DNA from: Takakia lepidozioides
Lineage: Eukaryota > Streptophyta > Takakiopsida > Takakiales > Takakiaceae
Assembly: GCA_030704615.1 (NCBI GenBank)
Contig: CM060734.1
Span: forward strand, 39,262,042 to 39,326,041
Direction: 5' to 3'
DNA: 64,000 nt
Shown here: positions 48,734 to 59,400 of the stretch, piece by piece
Layout of the letters: every line of letters begins with the position of its first letter
Position numbering within the stretch: the first letter of the stretch is position 1
The notes under the pieces: model-generated
Seen by the model: only the letters and a program-made list of their open reading frames with translations
The model's database searches: none
Told to the model about the DNA's origin: nothing
Position numbers and translations under genes: made by a program

Positions 48734-49678
48734 TGATGTGTCGAGCGGCTTTTACTGACCCATCCCTTCGCTATCCGAGGTGGAAACTCCAAGATAGAAG
48801 AGTTGGATATCTCTAAGCACTCAGCCCGCTCAGAACAATCAGTCATGACCTGAAGCAAGTGAATCATGGTTGTGCTTCCTATTTGTATTCCTTCCTGCCT
48901 TCATGTTATCAATTTACCTTACCGTGTATACTGAAGCATCAGATTGCTTCAGTATCTACTAAGTTCCAATTAATCATGCATTCATTCCACAGCTTCTCTC
49001 GTGTCTCTCTACACAGTATGTTTGTATCGATTCAGTATCGGATTAAGATTAATCAAGTTTCATGCCTATGTCATGGTGTCTCTATTCTATCCTACTCTAA
49101 AATTCTACAGCTTGCATGAACTAAGCCTCATTCAAGTCATCATCTCCTCTTCACTGTTTTCCGCTCTCCGTTACATTTCTTCCTCTCTTCCACAAGTCGC
49201 CCTCCTCCAGAAGTGATCTCCTTCCCGTTGCCGCTCTCTTAATCTACCCGCAAGCTGTTCTAACCACCTAACTAACTAACCGTCACCCCTGAAGTAACAC
49301 GTTCCCTCTGCAGATGTCGTTCCCTCACAGCCGTTCCCTGTCAATGATAACTGTTCCCGATGTACTGTGACAGGTTGTGTCAAGATATGCCGAGCTGTGA
49401 CTGGCTGTGCGAAGCTGTGTCGGGCTGTGTCGAGCTGTGACTGGCTGTGCGAAGTTGTGGCGGGCTGTGTAAAACTGTGTCGGGCTGTGACTGGCTGTGC
49501 GAAACTGTGGCGGGCTGTGACTGGTTGTGCGAAGCTGTGTCGGGCTGTGTAACCCCCCTAAAGTCTGCTGCTGCCACCCCTAAGGCTCCTGTTGGTCTCA
49601 GTCTGCACAAAAATTAAGGGTACCCCACAGAACCCGTAAAAGCGTCTAAGTCCCAAGCAGCCCTCTAACATGATGTGT
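48734..49678. mobile_element. 929-bp insertion with 8-bp target duplication (hAT-like, non-autonomous)
   Basis: TGATGTGT occurs at 48734-48741 and 49671-49678, flanking 48742-49670. Removing the insert and one copy restores the integrase frame across the junction. An 8-bp duplication is typical of hAT elements. The ends are weakly inverted (GAGCGGCTTTT at the left; GAGGGCTGCTT in the right-end complement). There is no transposase frame, so it would be non-autonomous. Confidence 0.7.
49371..49553. repeat. Minisatellite inside the 929-bp insertion
   Basis: Imperfect repeats of CTGTGACTGGCTGTGCGAAG and CTGTGTCGGG, about 30-40 bp per combined unit, fill this stretch. They generate artefactual Cys-rich open frames on both strands. 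Confidence 0.85.
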
Positions 49679-50332
49679 GCGGGCCAATGCAAACCACATC
49701 ACTTGGAGGAGCAAGGTACTTTGTGACATTCATTGATGATTTGTCAAGGAGGGTTGTGGTGAATTTCCTAAGGCAGAAAAGTCAAGTGCTAGAGAAATTC
49801 AAGGAGTTCAAAGTACTTGCAGAAAAACAAACGGGAAAGCATCTTAAGATTTTGAGATCTGACAATGGTGGTGAGTACATCTCAAAGCCTTTCAATCAGT
49901 TTTGTCAAAAGAATGGAATAGCTCGACAGCTTACTGTTCAATATACACCTGAGCAGAATGGTGTAGCTGAGCGGATGAATAGATCACTACTAGAAACTGC
50001 AAGGAGTATGTTGAAAGAAGTGAATCTTTCAAATCATTTTTGGGCAGAAGCTGTTGGCACTGCAACATATCTTCACAACAGAATACCTACCAAATCAGTG
50101 TTGGGAAAAACACCAGAAGAGATATGGAGTGGTCAGAAGCCTAGTGTGGCTCATTGTAGGATTTTTGGATGTCGTGCATATGTCCATATCCCTACTCAGA
50201 AGCGAAGGAACTTGACTCCAAATCAGAAGGATGCATCTTCATTGGCTACACAGAAGGTGTGAAGGGATATAAGTTGTTCAATAAGACAACTAAGGCTGTC
50301 AAACACAGTAGGGACGTAGTATTTGATGAAGG

Positions 50333-51071
50333 CTTTGTCGCGCACCTCACTTCGGTAAGCTCCCCCTCAAGTCATAGTTACTCGCTTTGATGCGCGCGCC
50401 TGACTCCCAACCTGGCCGTCGGGCCAACTTGGAGCTTCGGCTGCTTACCGGGGCATAACGGTCCCCCTTTGTTCTCCCACACTCCACCGATTTGGAACCA
50501 GCGGGAATTCCCTTTGGTAGTTGGCAGTCCGGAACAGCTCCCCACTCTTTGGTCCCGGCTCGCTCGCTTACTCACTAGTTTTTGGTCACCAACGGGCTTG
50601 CACCGTTCTCGGGGTTACTACTCCCTATATATACTTCTGTAGCTGTCCGCGGGGGTTTCACAACCAGCCATGCCATTTTATGGCGAACCACCACGAAAAC
50701 CCTTGACTCCCGGTGATGAGTCGCGGTGAGTCTTGGCCCACTCACCATGGCCCCTATGGACCGTGATGAATCCCAAGACTCCCCACGACTCCCACCACGA
50801 GGTCTCCGCCCCCATGGTGAGTCCTATGCCACCCCCACTAAGTCCCGCTAAGCTATCACCACTCCTTGTGGAGCCACCCCCACCGCAACCCGGTGTGCGG
50901 GGCTCCACCTAGTGAGCGCCTCCGCCTCCTTGAGTGCCTTGGGCACTCAAGGGTGCTTCAGCCCCCCCATACCTATCGCTACCGCTGCCCCCACCACAGG
51001 GGCAGCCCCTCATGTGTCCCGACCCCCTGCCCTCAAGGCAAAGGGCCGCGACAGGCTTCATACCCTCTTTG
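50333..51071. mobile_element. 729-bp insertion with 5-bp target duplication, type unknown
   Basis: CTTTG occurs at 50333-50337 and 51067-51071, flanking 50338-51066. The insert is GC- and C-rich, unlike the surrounding copia sequence. The copia coding sequence becomes continuous across the junction without it. No terminal inverted repeat, LTR-like TG/CA ends or protein was seen. The element class is not identified. Confidence 0.6.
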
Positions 51072-52945
51072 GTAGTGGGAGAAGATGACATGGAAATGAG
51101 CTTAGAGCCATTACACCATTTCCAAGAGGAGTCTTATGAGGAGCCAATACAAGAGATGGTTGAAGCAAATGATGGAGGTGTTCAACTTGATGGAGTTGAT
51201 CAAGGAGTCAAAGTTGATGAACCACTTGTTGATATGGACTCTAGAGATGAAGTTGAAGATGTGCCAATTCTAAAGAGATCTCAGCGGGAAAGAAAAACTC
51301 CTAGTAGTCTAATTACATCTATGAGTGCCATTGAAGCTATTGAAGAAGCATCACAAGTGGTTGAGCCTGCTACATATGAGAAAGCGATGCGCTCTCCAGA
51401 CAAACTACAATGGGAAGAAGCAATCAACTCAGAGTTGGATTCATTGATGCAAAACAAAACATGGACACTCACTAGGTTGCCTGCAGGACGAAGAGTCATT
51501 GGTTGCAAGTGGATCTTCAAGTTGAAGTACAAAGTTGATGGATCTATTTACCGGTACAAAGCTCGTCTTGTAGCTAAGGGCTATGCACAAATTCAAGAGT
51601 GGATTACAATGAAACCTTCTCACCAGTGGTGAAGATTTCTTCTATCAGAGTGTTGTTAGCTCTTGCAGCTCAACATGATCACGAAGTTCATCAAATGAAT
51701 GTTAAGACGACATTTCTGAATGGAGAACTACAAGAAGAGATCTACATGAGACAACCTGAAGGTTTTGTACAAGAAGAAAGTGATATTGTGTATAAGCTGC
51801 AAAAGAGTTTATATGGACTCAAACAAAGTCCTCGAGCTTGGTATGCCAGGATCGATGCTTACCTCTTAAAGGCAAGATTTGAGCGAAGCATTGCTAACAC
51901 AAACATCTATGTGAAAAAGATGGGCGAGCAATTTGTGGTCATAGCTCTATATGTGGATGACACAATCATTGTCACCAACGATCGTCAAAGGTTGTTGCCA
52001 GAAACCAAAGCACTGTTGAGTGCTGAGTTTGCCATGACTGACATGGGTGAGATTCGGTTCTGTCTTGGTATTCAAATCAGCAAAGATCGAGTGAACCATA
52101 CAGTATTCATGGATCAACGACAATACATTGAGACAATTCTGCAAAGGTTTAAGTTGGAGATGAGTAAGCCAACATCAACTCCTCTCGAAGTTGGTTTGAA
52201 ACTTACGAAAGATATGGCACCTAAGACTCAAGAAGAGCAAGAGGATATGAGGAAAACTCCTTATCAAAGTGTAGTCGGCAGTTTGATGTATTGCATGGTT
52301 TGTACTAGGCCACACATTGCACATTCAGTGGGAGTGGTCTCACAATTTCTTTCAAATCCCGGTCAAACCTATTGGAAAGCAGTGAAGATGATATTTCGAT
52401 ATCTAAGAGGAACATCAACATCTGGTCTACTCTACAAGATAGTGGAAGATCCAAGTTTGTTGGGGTTTGCTGATGCTGACTGGGCAGGAGACATTGATAG
52501 TAGAAAATCAACTTCAGGCCATTGTTTTCTCCTAGCAGGTGGAGCTGTATCTTGGTCTAGCAAACGATAAGTTGCAACAGCGTTGTCATCAACAGAAGCT
52601 GAATACATGTCTATTACACAAGCAGCAAATGAGGCTATTTGGTTACGGAAATTGCTTGGAGATTTGGGTCATCTCCAATCACTACCTACGACTCTCTATT
52701 GTGACAATCAAAGTGCGATTGCACTGAGTCAGAATCCGAAGTATCATTCAAGGACGAAACACATTGAAGTGCAACATCACTACATACGGGAAGTTGTATG
52801 CAAGGGAAAGATCAAGGTGATCTATTGTGCTACAGGAGATATGGTTGCGGATGTTTTGACAAAGAGTCTACCACAAACAAAATACATGAAGTGTTCAGCC
52901 TTACTTGGTGTCTATTCTCCAAAGACAAACGAAGTAGCTCAATGA
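51072..52945 (+). pseudogene. Copia reverse transcriptase and RNase H, frameshifted
   Basis: The first frame (to about 51600) covers the acidic linker and the start of reverse transcriptase (LPAGRRVIGCKWIFKLKYK, RLVAKGYAQ). A one-base shift near 51595 moves to 51599-52570. There, motif A is HQMNVKTTFLNG with Asn in place of the catalytic Asp (51698-51700), while YVDD (51950-51961) is intact. A TAA at 52568-52570 precedes RNase H (STEAEYMSITQAANEAIWL, HIEVQHHYIRE), which ends at 52945. Confidence 0.88.
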
Positions 52946-52957
52946 TATGGTTTAATT

Positions 52958-52966
52958 GAGTGGGAG
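52958..52966 (+). other. Polypurine tract of the copia element
   Basis: GAGTGGGAG lies immediately before the 3' LTR. Confidence 0.75.
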
Positions 52967-53273
52967 TGTTGGAAGTAATTAAACATATCTAGAAGACTAA
53001 GAGTCTTGAAGGCCAAAGGTTTAGAAGTCTAAGAAACTATCTTGTTTAACTCACCTTTGGAAGGTTAATGGCTAGAAGGTGGATGGTCACCATAGTGGAA
53101 GTGGAAGTGACAAAGTAGGACTTTCTAGAGACCTTCTTGTACAAGCTCGGGGGTGAAGCCACTAGTCTAAGTGTAAGAGTATGATGGTGGCTTCTATGGT
53201 TGGGAGGAGAGCTTTAGTTTTAGCTTTAGTCTAAGACTTTAGTTCTTGTTCATGTTCTTGCTCAATTCTAACA
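52967..53273 (+). repeat. 3' LTR of the copia element, with an inverted block
   Basis: It is collinear with the 5' LTR except at 53105-53180, which matches the reverse complement of 46988-47065 at nearly every base. An extra tggaagtgg lies just left of the block. The CACCAT (53088-53093) and ATGGTG (53184-53189) flanks are kept. Confidence 0.95.
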
Positions 53274-53278
53274 TACCA

Positions 53279-54181
53279 ACCTCAGTCGTCGTCGCCTCAC
53301 CTCCTCCACAATCTCCACTGCTGGATTGAAGTTCTGGAATGATATCCTGCCCAACAATGCACCCGGCTTCGGGTTCCTTCCACAATCACTACACACTTGT
53401 TTGAAGAAGCAGCCATACCCTGCCTCGGGATTATCCATTGGCTGTCGTTTAATTCTAACTCTTCCCCATCCTGCTTTCATATTGTTACCTCCCTTGCCCA
53501 TGCTCTCTGCATGGACTTCAATCCTTGCAACCAATCCGAAAGGGCTGCCTTCGATGTGCTGGCTGGTGAACATTGCTCTGCCTGCCCCATCATATTATCC
53601 TTTCGAAAACTGTCTCTACTCATCTCCTGTTGTCTGGTGCACGCTGAAGAGAAAGAAGCTGAGGTTGCACAAAGAGGTGGTGAGGATAAGGTCCATCTAC
53701 GTGGAACTCGAACAAACCCAATACTGGAAAAAAATGAAATCCCTCTTGAAGAAAAAGATGTTTTTCCTACACAAGCTACAACTGCAAAGATGTCTAAAAG
53801 AGGAAACACTAAATGATGCAGAAAAAAAAAAAATAACAACACTCACTCTCCCGCAACAAACACAACCTTGAGGTTCAATCCTCCAAAACCTGAGGATCGC
53901 CAGCCACCCGCTGGACTATCAGGATCCTAAAGACCCTTCTGTTTTTCACCAACGCCAGTGCGTCAAGGTGGTGGGGCCAGGCTTGCCTACCCACCCTCCT
54001 GCCTGCATGAGGAAGCCAACCAACCTATTAGCTAGGTGGGATGGATGGAACAAATCTAGATGATGCTAGGTGATGCAATGGTGGAGGTGCACTACTCACC
54101 CTATGTAGGTGATAGTGTGGTTTCAGTTGAGGTTTCCCAACATAAACCTGCCTGCACTTCGGATGAATCTACTTCTCAAAT
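53279..54181. other. Host sequence right of the copia insertion
   Basis: Open frames occur on both strands (plus 53326-53871, minus 53268-53573), with no domain I recognise and no dependable splice structure. Confidence 0.3.
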
Positions 54182-54655
54182 TCAAGGCATAATTGAGTAT
54201 GTTGAGAAGCTCCCGTCCAAACTTATGATAACCGATTTATTGTGCATTCCACAGCTGATCAAGAAACATCTAGTTGTGATATTCTTTGCAGAAGCCATAA
54301 GCATGGTTGTCGATTCAATCCTTCCACAAAAAGGCCCATCTGCATATGGTCTGTTATGATTATTCCATCGCCAGAGGATATCTTCCAATCGTCCTGCAAA
54401 GGAGCCGACTGATTCTCCTTCTACCATATGGAGCTTGGTCAATTGCTCACGCAACCGATCGGTAAAACCCAAGGGCCTGAATTGAGTCAGAAAGGTTGCC
54501 TTTAGGGCATTCCAATCAGTAAAGATGCCATGAGGTTGACGATCGTACCACTGAAAAGCCACCTCACGCAGCGTAGCGGGAAACATGTCCGCCACCAGTC
54601 TTCTGTCCTGGCATTGTTGGCGATACAAACCGTCATAAACTGAGCCAAATGCCAA
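54182..54655 (-). pseudogene. Retrotransposon gag fragment (gypsy-type)
   Basis: The minus-strand frame contains RLVADMFPATLREVAFQWYD, WNALKATFLTQFRPLGF and VGSFAGRLEDILWRW, the pattern of a Ty3/gypsy gag capsid region. No LTRs, knuckle or polymerase are adjacent, and the C-terminal part is not gag-like. It is a relic of another element family, on the opposite strand to the intact-order gypsy copy. Confidence 0.75.
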
Positions 54656-56461
54656 TCAGGAGACGGCAGGCAGTGTGCGGGTATGTAGGAGAGCAGGTCG
54701 GCACTCCCCTTGTCGACACTTCCTTCGGAATCTGTGAAAGATCTCTTCCTCCCTCCCTGCTTGCGTTCATATCAGTGCAGATGAATCCCCAGATGAATCC
54801 TGCAAGATCTTCTCTGCAGCATGCAAGCTGCATCGTTTGCCCATATTTTTCCTATCCAATTGCCAACCAGAAAGTGGAGATTTCAAGAACACGGGCTCCG
54901 CACACGCGCGGTAGAGTCTGAATGCTGTTTTGTACCCAGTTGAGCTGCCAGTCTCGCCCCCACCAAGGCAGCTGCATGAATACTATGAATACCATCACAG
55001 CTCCCATCTTCCACTCGCTTCCACCACAGGACGACTGGAAGGCGGCCCCGAACTGACGCCAACGATGGACGGTGACTAGAGTCAACAGACGTGGAACGAC
55101 GGCAGAAGAGGAGCGACGGCAGGCAACAATTCTCAACCATCTTAGCAGCTGGAGATCCGATTCAGTCCAGAAAACATTTGCATGTTGGCTTGAATCACGA
55201 GCCCCTTCAACAACAATTTCCACATCATACAGGAAGATTGCACCCCCTTATCAGTGTCCCACCATTGCGACTGAGGATGTCAGACGAACTCGAGCCAGAG
55301 CCGTTCTAAGTTTATGCTCATTGCTTGAGCTGTGTGCAAGAAGATGAGAACCGTGCCACCTCTCTGCGGGCAATCTCATTGCGAAGTTGCAGCCCTCACC
55401 TCTCTTCTGGCTTTCGTCTCCACCATCGTCTTGTGTGCACCAAACCCTAACATACTCCACCACATGTGTTGCATCACGTTGAAATTGATTTGAAATTGCT
55501 CTTCAGCCTGGGGAGATCAGAGAATTCAATCGCCTTTGATGTATGGGTATTAAGTTTTACTGCATTTCTCATAAAGGCAAACAGAAGACTGACTGATCTT
55601 TTCTGACTGATGCCATTGCTCTACAGTAGTATTCTCGGTTCATAAATCTAGATGACCTTGACTACGCCCTGCTGCTGGAGTACCACTAGTCAGCAGGGAC
55701 TATTTGAAATGCAAACCGCCAAGTTGTCCTGAAGGCCCTGCAATATTTGTAATCCATGCATGCCAGAGTCCCATCACATGTATAACCTCCTGGAACCATT
55801 ATATAAGTTCTTGAATGAGCACTGCTTTGTACAATTGGGAGAGGTGGAGATGTTAGTTTCGGCGATGATGAGGCCCTCATTGCCAAAGAGGGTGCGGGCG
55901 TGTTTTTGGACCGTTTTAAATTACTCTGAAGAAATTCCAAACATAAGAAGAATAGAAAGTGATACAACAGTACCATAGCAGCTGCAGATATTGCCTACAA
56001 CAACCTAGACACCACATCGAATACTTTGGATGTCTGCTGAATCAAGCTTCCTTCTATATATCTACACAGTTTACGCACCTCTCGTAAAGATTCAATCTTT
56101 CACTGCAGCTGTGACACAACATTCCAGGGATTGTACCCTTCTAGATGGATCCACAGTGGTAGCCTCACCAATTGACAGAGTGGCGTTACCTCACTCACAA
56201 GAGAGGCCAATTTACACTGGTCAATCCCTCACCAATAGCTGGACATTTAGCCCGGGTATTTCATATCTCAATCTCAAATGATGACTCAACTTCAGACATA
56301 ATTTGATAGCAGAGAGCACCGAACCTGCTTCAAGGCCCTTAACTAGCCTGGAGGAATCTAGAAAACACCCACTTGCTCCCTACCGCAGGTATTCATTGGT
56401 ACCCATACATCAGAGGTTGCCAAAATTGGTTTGAAGGCAGAGAAGGAACAAAAAACAGGTC
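54656..56461. other. Intergenic, 3' flank of eIF3h
   Basis: No gene recognised. A plus-strand frame at 55760-55978 and another at 56030-56281 lack known domains. The part nearest 56461 probably holds the eIF3h 3' UTR. Confidence 0.35.
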
Positions 56462-59400
56462 CTAATCATCATGGAATGCATCCATGAGGTAAATTTTACT
56501 GAAGCTCTGGCCAGCGAATCTGTGACAAACAAGGTAACATTCAACATGTTAACAACAGTACACACAACGGAGTCACCAGATGCCCAACACCTGCCCCTTT
56601 GGCTGCCAAGTTAACACATGTAGCAAAATTCAGCCTCAGTAGAAGAAGTCAGCTCAGAAAGGATCAAAAACTGTACTGAAATTACATGGCAAGACACACA
56701 TACCCATTGACTTGACTGCAATAGTTTGAGATCTGGTTGGTGATGAGATAGCTGTCAAGACGCGATGGTTCAGCAATCAGCTTGAAGATTGGGTTATTAG
56801 GGTCTTCATCTGGCAATGGTTCTTCTCCAGATGACCTTCGCGCCATATTCTCAGCTCTGAAGTTACACAACCAAGTTATTTGCTAGTGATAAGAATTATG
56901 TGCACAAATGAGAGGGACCTCTTCCTTTTTTTTCTTAGCTCTCATTAACTTTATGAGGTCCATTTGATCCACCAGTACAGTACCCTGCAACATTAGAGTG
57001 CAACAGTCAAAGCCACCAGACCAACAATAAGCTTGAGCGTAATCCTAGGGTACAATCTAAATGCAACAAAAACCCTGCACCAGAGAGATCAGTGACCACA
57101 AATGATGCAACGAGTTCTATGACCAAGTTTAGGAGATACCTTCTCTTCTGGAGCCATGCTTGTTGTTGCGCTTGCTGTCTTGACAAGTTGCGGTAGTAGT
57201 ATTGGAACTGTAGCAATGCAAGTGAAGGACTGAATATCAGCACTCTAAAATCAATCTCTGACCTCTCACACATCTTTCAATACAATATGCACATGAAGCA
57301 TGTGGCTCCAAGAACCTCGAACCCATCTAGACTATTGCTAGTAGCTTAGGGGAGACAAACCATGTTACATTGACAATCGCAGTGTGTATGCAGAGTAGTA
57401 CTTCTAGGGATTGCTGATATGGCCAGAAGGACAAATAACATACGAACAATATGGGATTCTGAGGTGGTGCAAAGAAACAACTGTACCTTCTGCTGTTCCA
57501 TGGAAAGATCATCCATGCACTCAATCAAAAACTCCAGGTTTTTCTCCATGAATGGGTTGGTGGACAAAACCAATCTGTCAAAATCACACTGCCCATCACA
57601 AAACCCGGAAAGATACTGTCAGCAGGTTTGGAAGCAGCAGAGCAGCAACCATGCCACGACAAGACAATCATTCAAAAGCTCTGTTAATACTGGAGTACAA
57701 CTCACTTCATAAAGCAACTTGGTCGTACTAGAACTAGCATCACAAACGAAAGACATTCCCCGTCGCGATCACCTGCGTTGCTGGAGCATCTGTTTCAAGC
57801 TCGGTCATCAAGGAGCTGACAAGTGCAGAGTTGGAGATTTTCACCTAATCCATACAACCACATTCATAGCAGGGTAAGCCACAGCAAACAGAAAGGCCCT
57901 TAAAGCAAGACCCAGCCCCAAACAGGCACAGGGGATATAAGCAACTATATCCTGTAAGTAACATCGGGACCTGCAGTCACTGCACATAACACTAGTCCTA
58001 AATTCTAAATCCTTCTTAACTGATCACAGAGCTGTGTACTTGAAAGCAACATATAAACAACAAACATGAACAGAATATAATTTCCTCCTGTATAATATCC
58101 ATAGCAAAAGCCTCTGTAGATAGGCTTGTATGTAAAAAAGAAATTCATTCATTAGACTTCACTTGCCCATAGAAAGGCAGCAAAAGCTATCCAAAGTCAC
58201 TGTCCAATCCTTGCAGAATTGTTGCATTCATAACCCTAACAATGTACTCATAAGATGTTGTTTGCTATAGCCTTGTGGCCTTGACTAATAATTGAATCTA
58301 AACATGGTACAGCTTCTTCTTACTGGAATTTCCTCGAAGATATCTTTCCAGGTCATGCTCTTCTCCCTCAGTCTGCACCAGCCACATCCTCATTATATAA
58401 ATTCATGTGCACTTACGTCCTACCAGATGTCAAGTTGGATCAACTAGCCCAACATTGGAAATCTTACAGTTGTCTATTTTTTCACATGTTTCAAGAAACC
58501 CTGCCATGTGGAGCAACAATCAATCCAATGTTGCATAACCACCCCTTGGAATGAACTCCCACACACCAGCACCTAAAAGGGCCTCCAACACGCCTGACCA
58601 AATGAGATCAACTTTCATAGACAGATGGTGTATTGAAGCAGCTCAAATCAAAAGACGTACTTCTCTCCGGTGAAATTCTGAGTACGGTAGAGATCCATGA
58701 ATGAGTCTGTCAGTTTCAATGCTTTCAGTGCCAACACGCCTTGGCCTGACCGCAGAGGATCATATATGATACATACGCATCTCTTGATATTTTCCTGATC
58801 CAAATAAATCCAAAGTCAATAGACAACCGGTCAACTGCACAGCTGTCGTATGTGATTTTCCTACGGTCCACTATCGCACAGTAATGAGCTCACAAAGGAC
58901 GATTCCACGAGCACATTGGGCTACTTTCAGTCCCAGAACTCACAAACTTGTTTTACTTTGATGGTTAGCGTTGAGCTTCTAAGAAATTCCTCCAAAAGCT
59001 GAGTTCCTGGGCCGCGGTGGGTCCAGAAAATGTGGTTGTCCAGACTGCTCAGGCCATTCTTGACTTTGACTGCATACTAAAGAAACCTTCCTGACAGAAA
59101 GTTAAGTTTATATTTCTTAGTAACAATGAGAGAACTGCCAAGCATAACATGTCGACAGAGTGCAATGTGAAGGCCACGCATGGGCAGCGCAAATGAGATT
59201 TATCAAAGATGGGTCATGGCAGGCCTTACAACCAGTTGGAAAAATAGGCAACGCACCTGGTAGTTCAAAAAGGTCTCAATCAGCTCCACTGTCTGAAAGG
59301 AACCCATGTATGTCGATTGATACCTGCAAACCACCATCCAGACAGAAAGATACACAGAAGATCAAATCCGGGCCATCAGCATAACCCTGAGGAGAGCATT

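Larger units (their letters stand above)
48619..50337 (+). pseudogene. Copia integrase, split by an insertion
   Basis: The zinc-binding part (MHLCKGCLEGKQHRGQF in the frame after the stop) continues to 48741, where the 929-bp insertion interrupts the first catalytic Asp region. The core resumes at 49679 with LGGARYFVTFIDDLSRR, ILRSDNGGEYIS and QYTPEQNGVAERMNRSLLE, showing the second Asp and the Glu. A frameshift near 50230 moves the following KLFNKTTKAVKHSRDVVFDE segment to another frame. Confidence 0.88.
46856..53278 (+). mobile_element. Ty1/copia LTR retrotransposon with two nested insertions
   Basis: LTRs are at 46861-47156 and 52967-53273, flanked by a perfect 5-bp target duplication, TACCA (46856-46860 and 53274-53278). 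The internal order gag, protease, integrase, reverse transcriptase, RNase H defines Ty1/copia. The element is inactive. A 929-bp insertion splits integrase, a 729-bp insertion lies between integrase and reverse transcriptase, and frameshifts and changed catalytic residues are present. Confidence 0.95.

Noticed and set aside
49371-49553. CRISPR-like array
   Set aside because: The units are imperfect, contiguous and without unique spacers, in a plant nuclear context; it is a minisatellite.
49367-49610. Cys- or Ser/Gln-rich small proteins on both strands
   Set aside because: They are translations of the minisatellite in the 929-bp insertion.
54060-54359. Plus-strand 99-codon frame opposite the gag relic
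   Set aside because: It overlaps the minus-strand gag fragment and has no recognisable domain.
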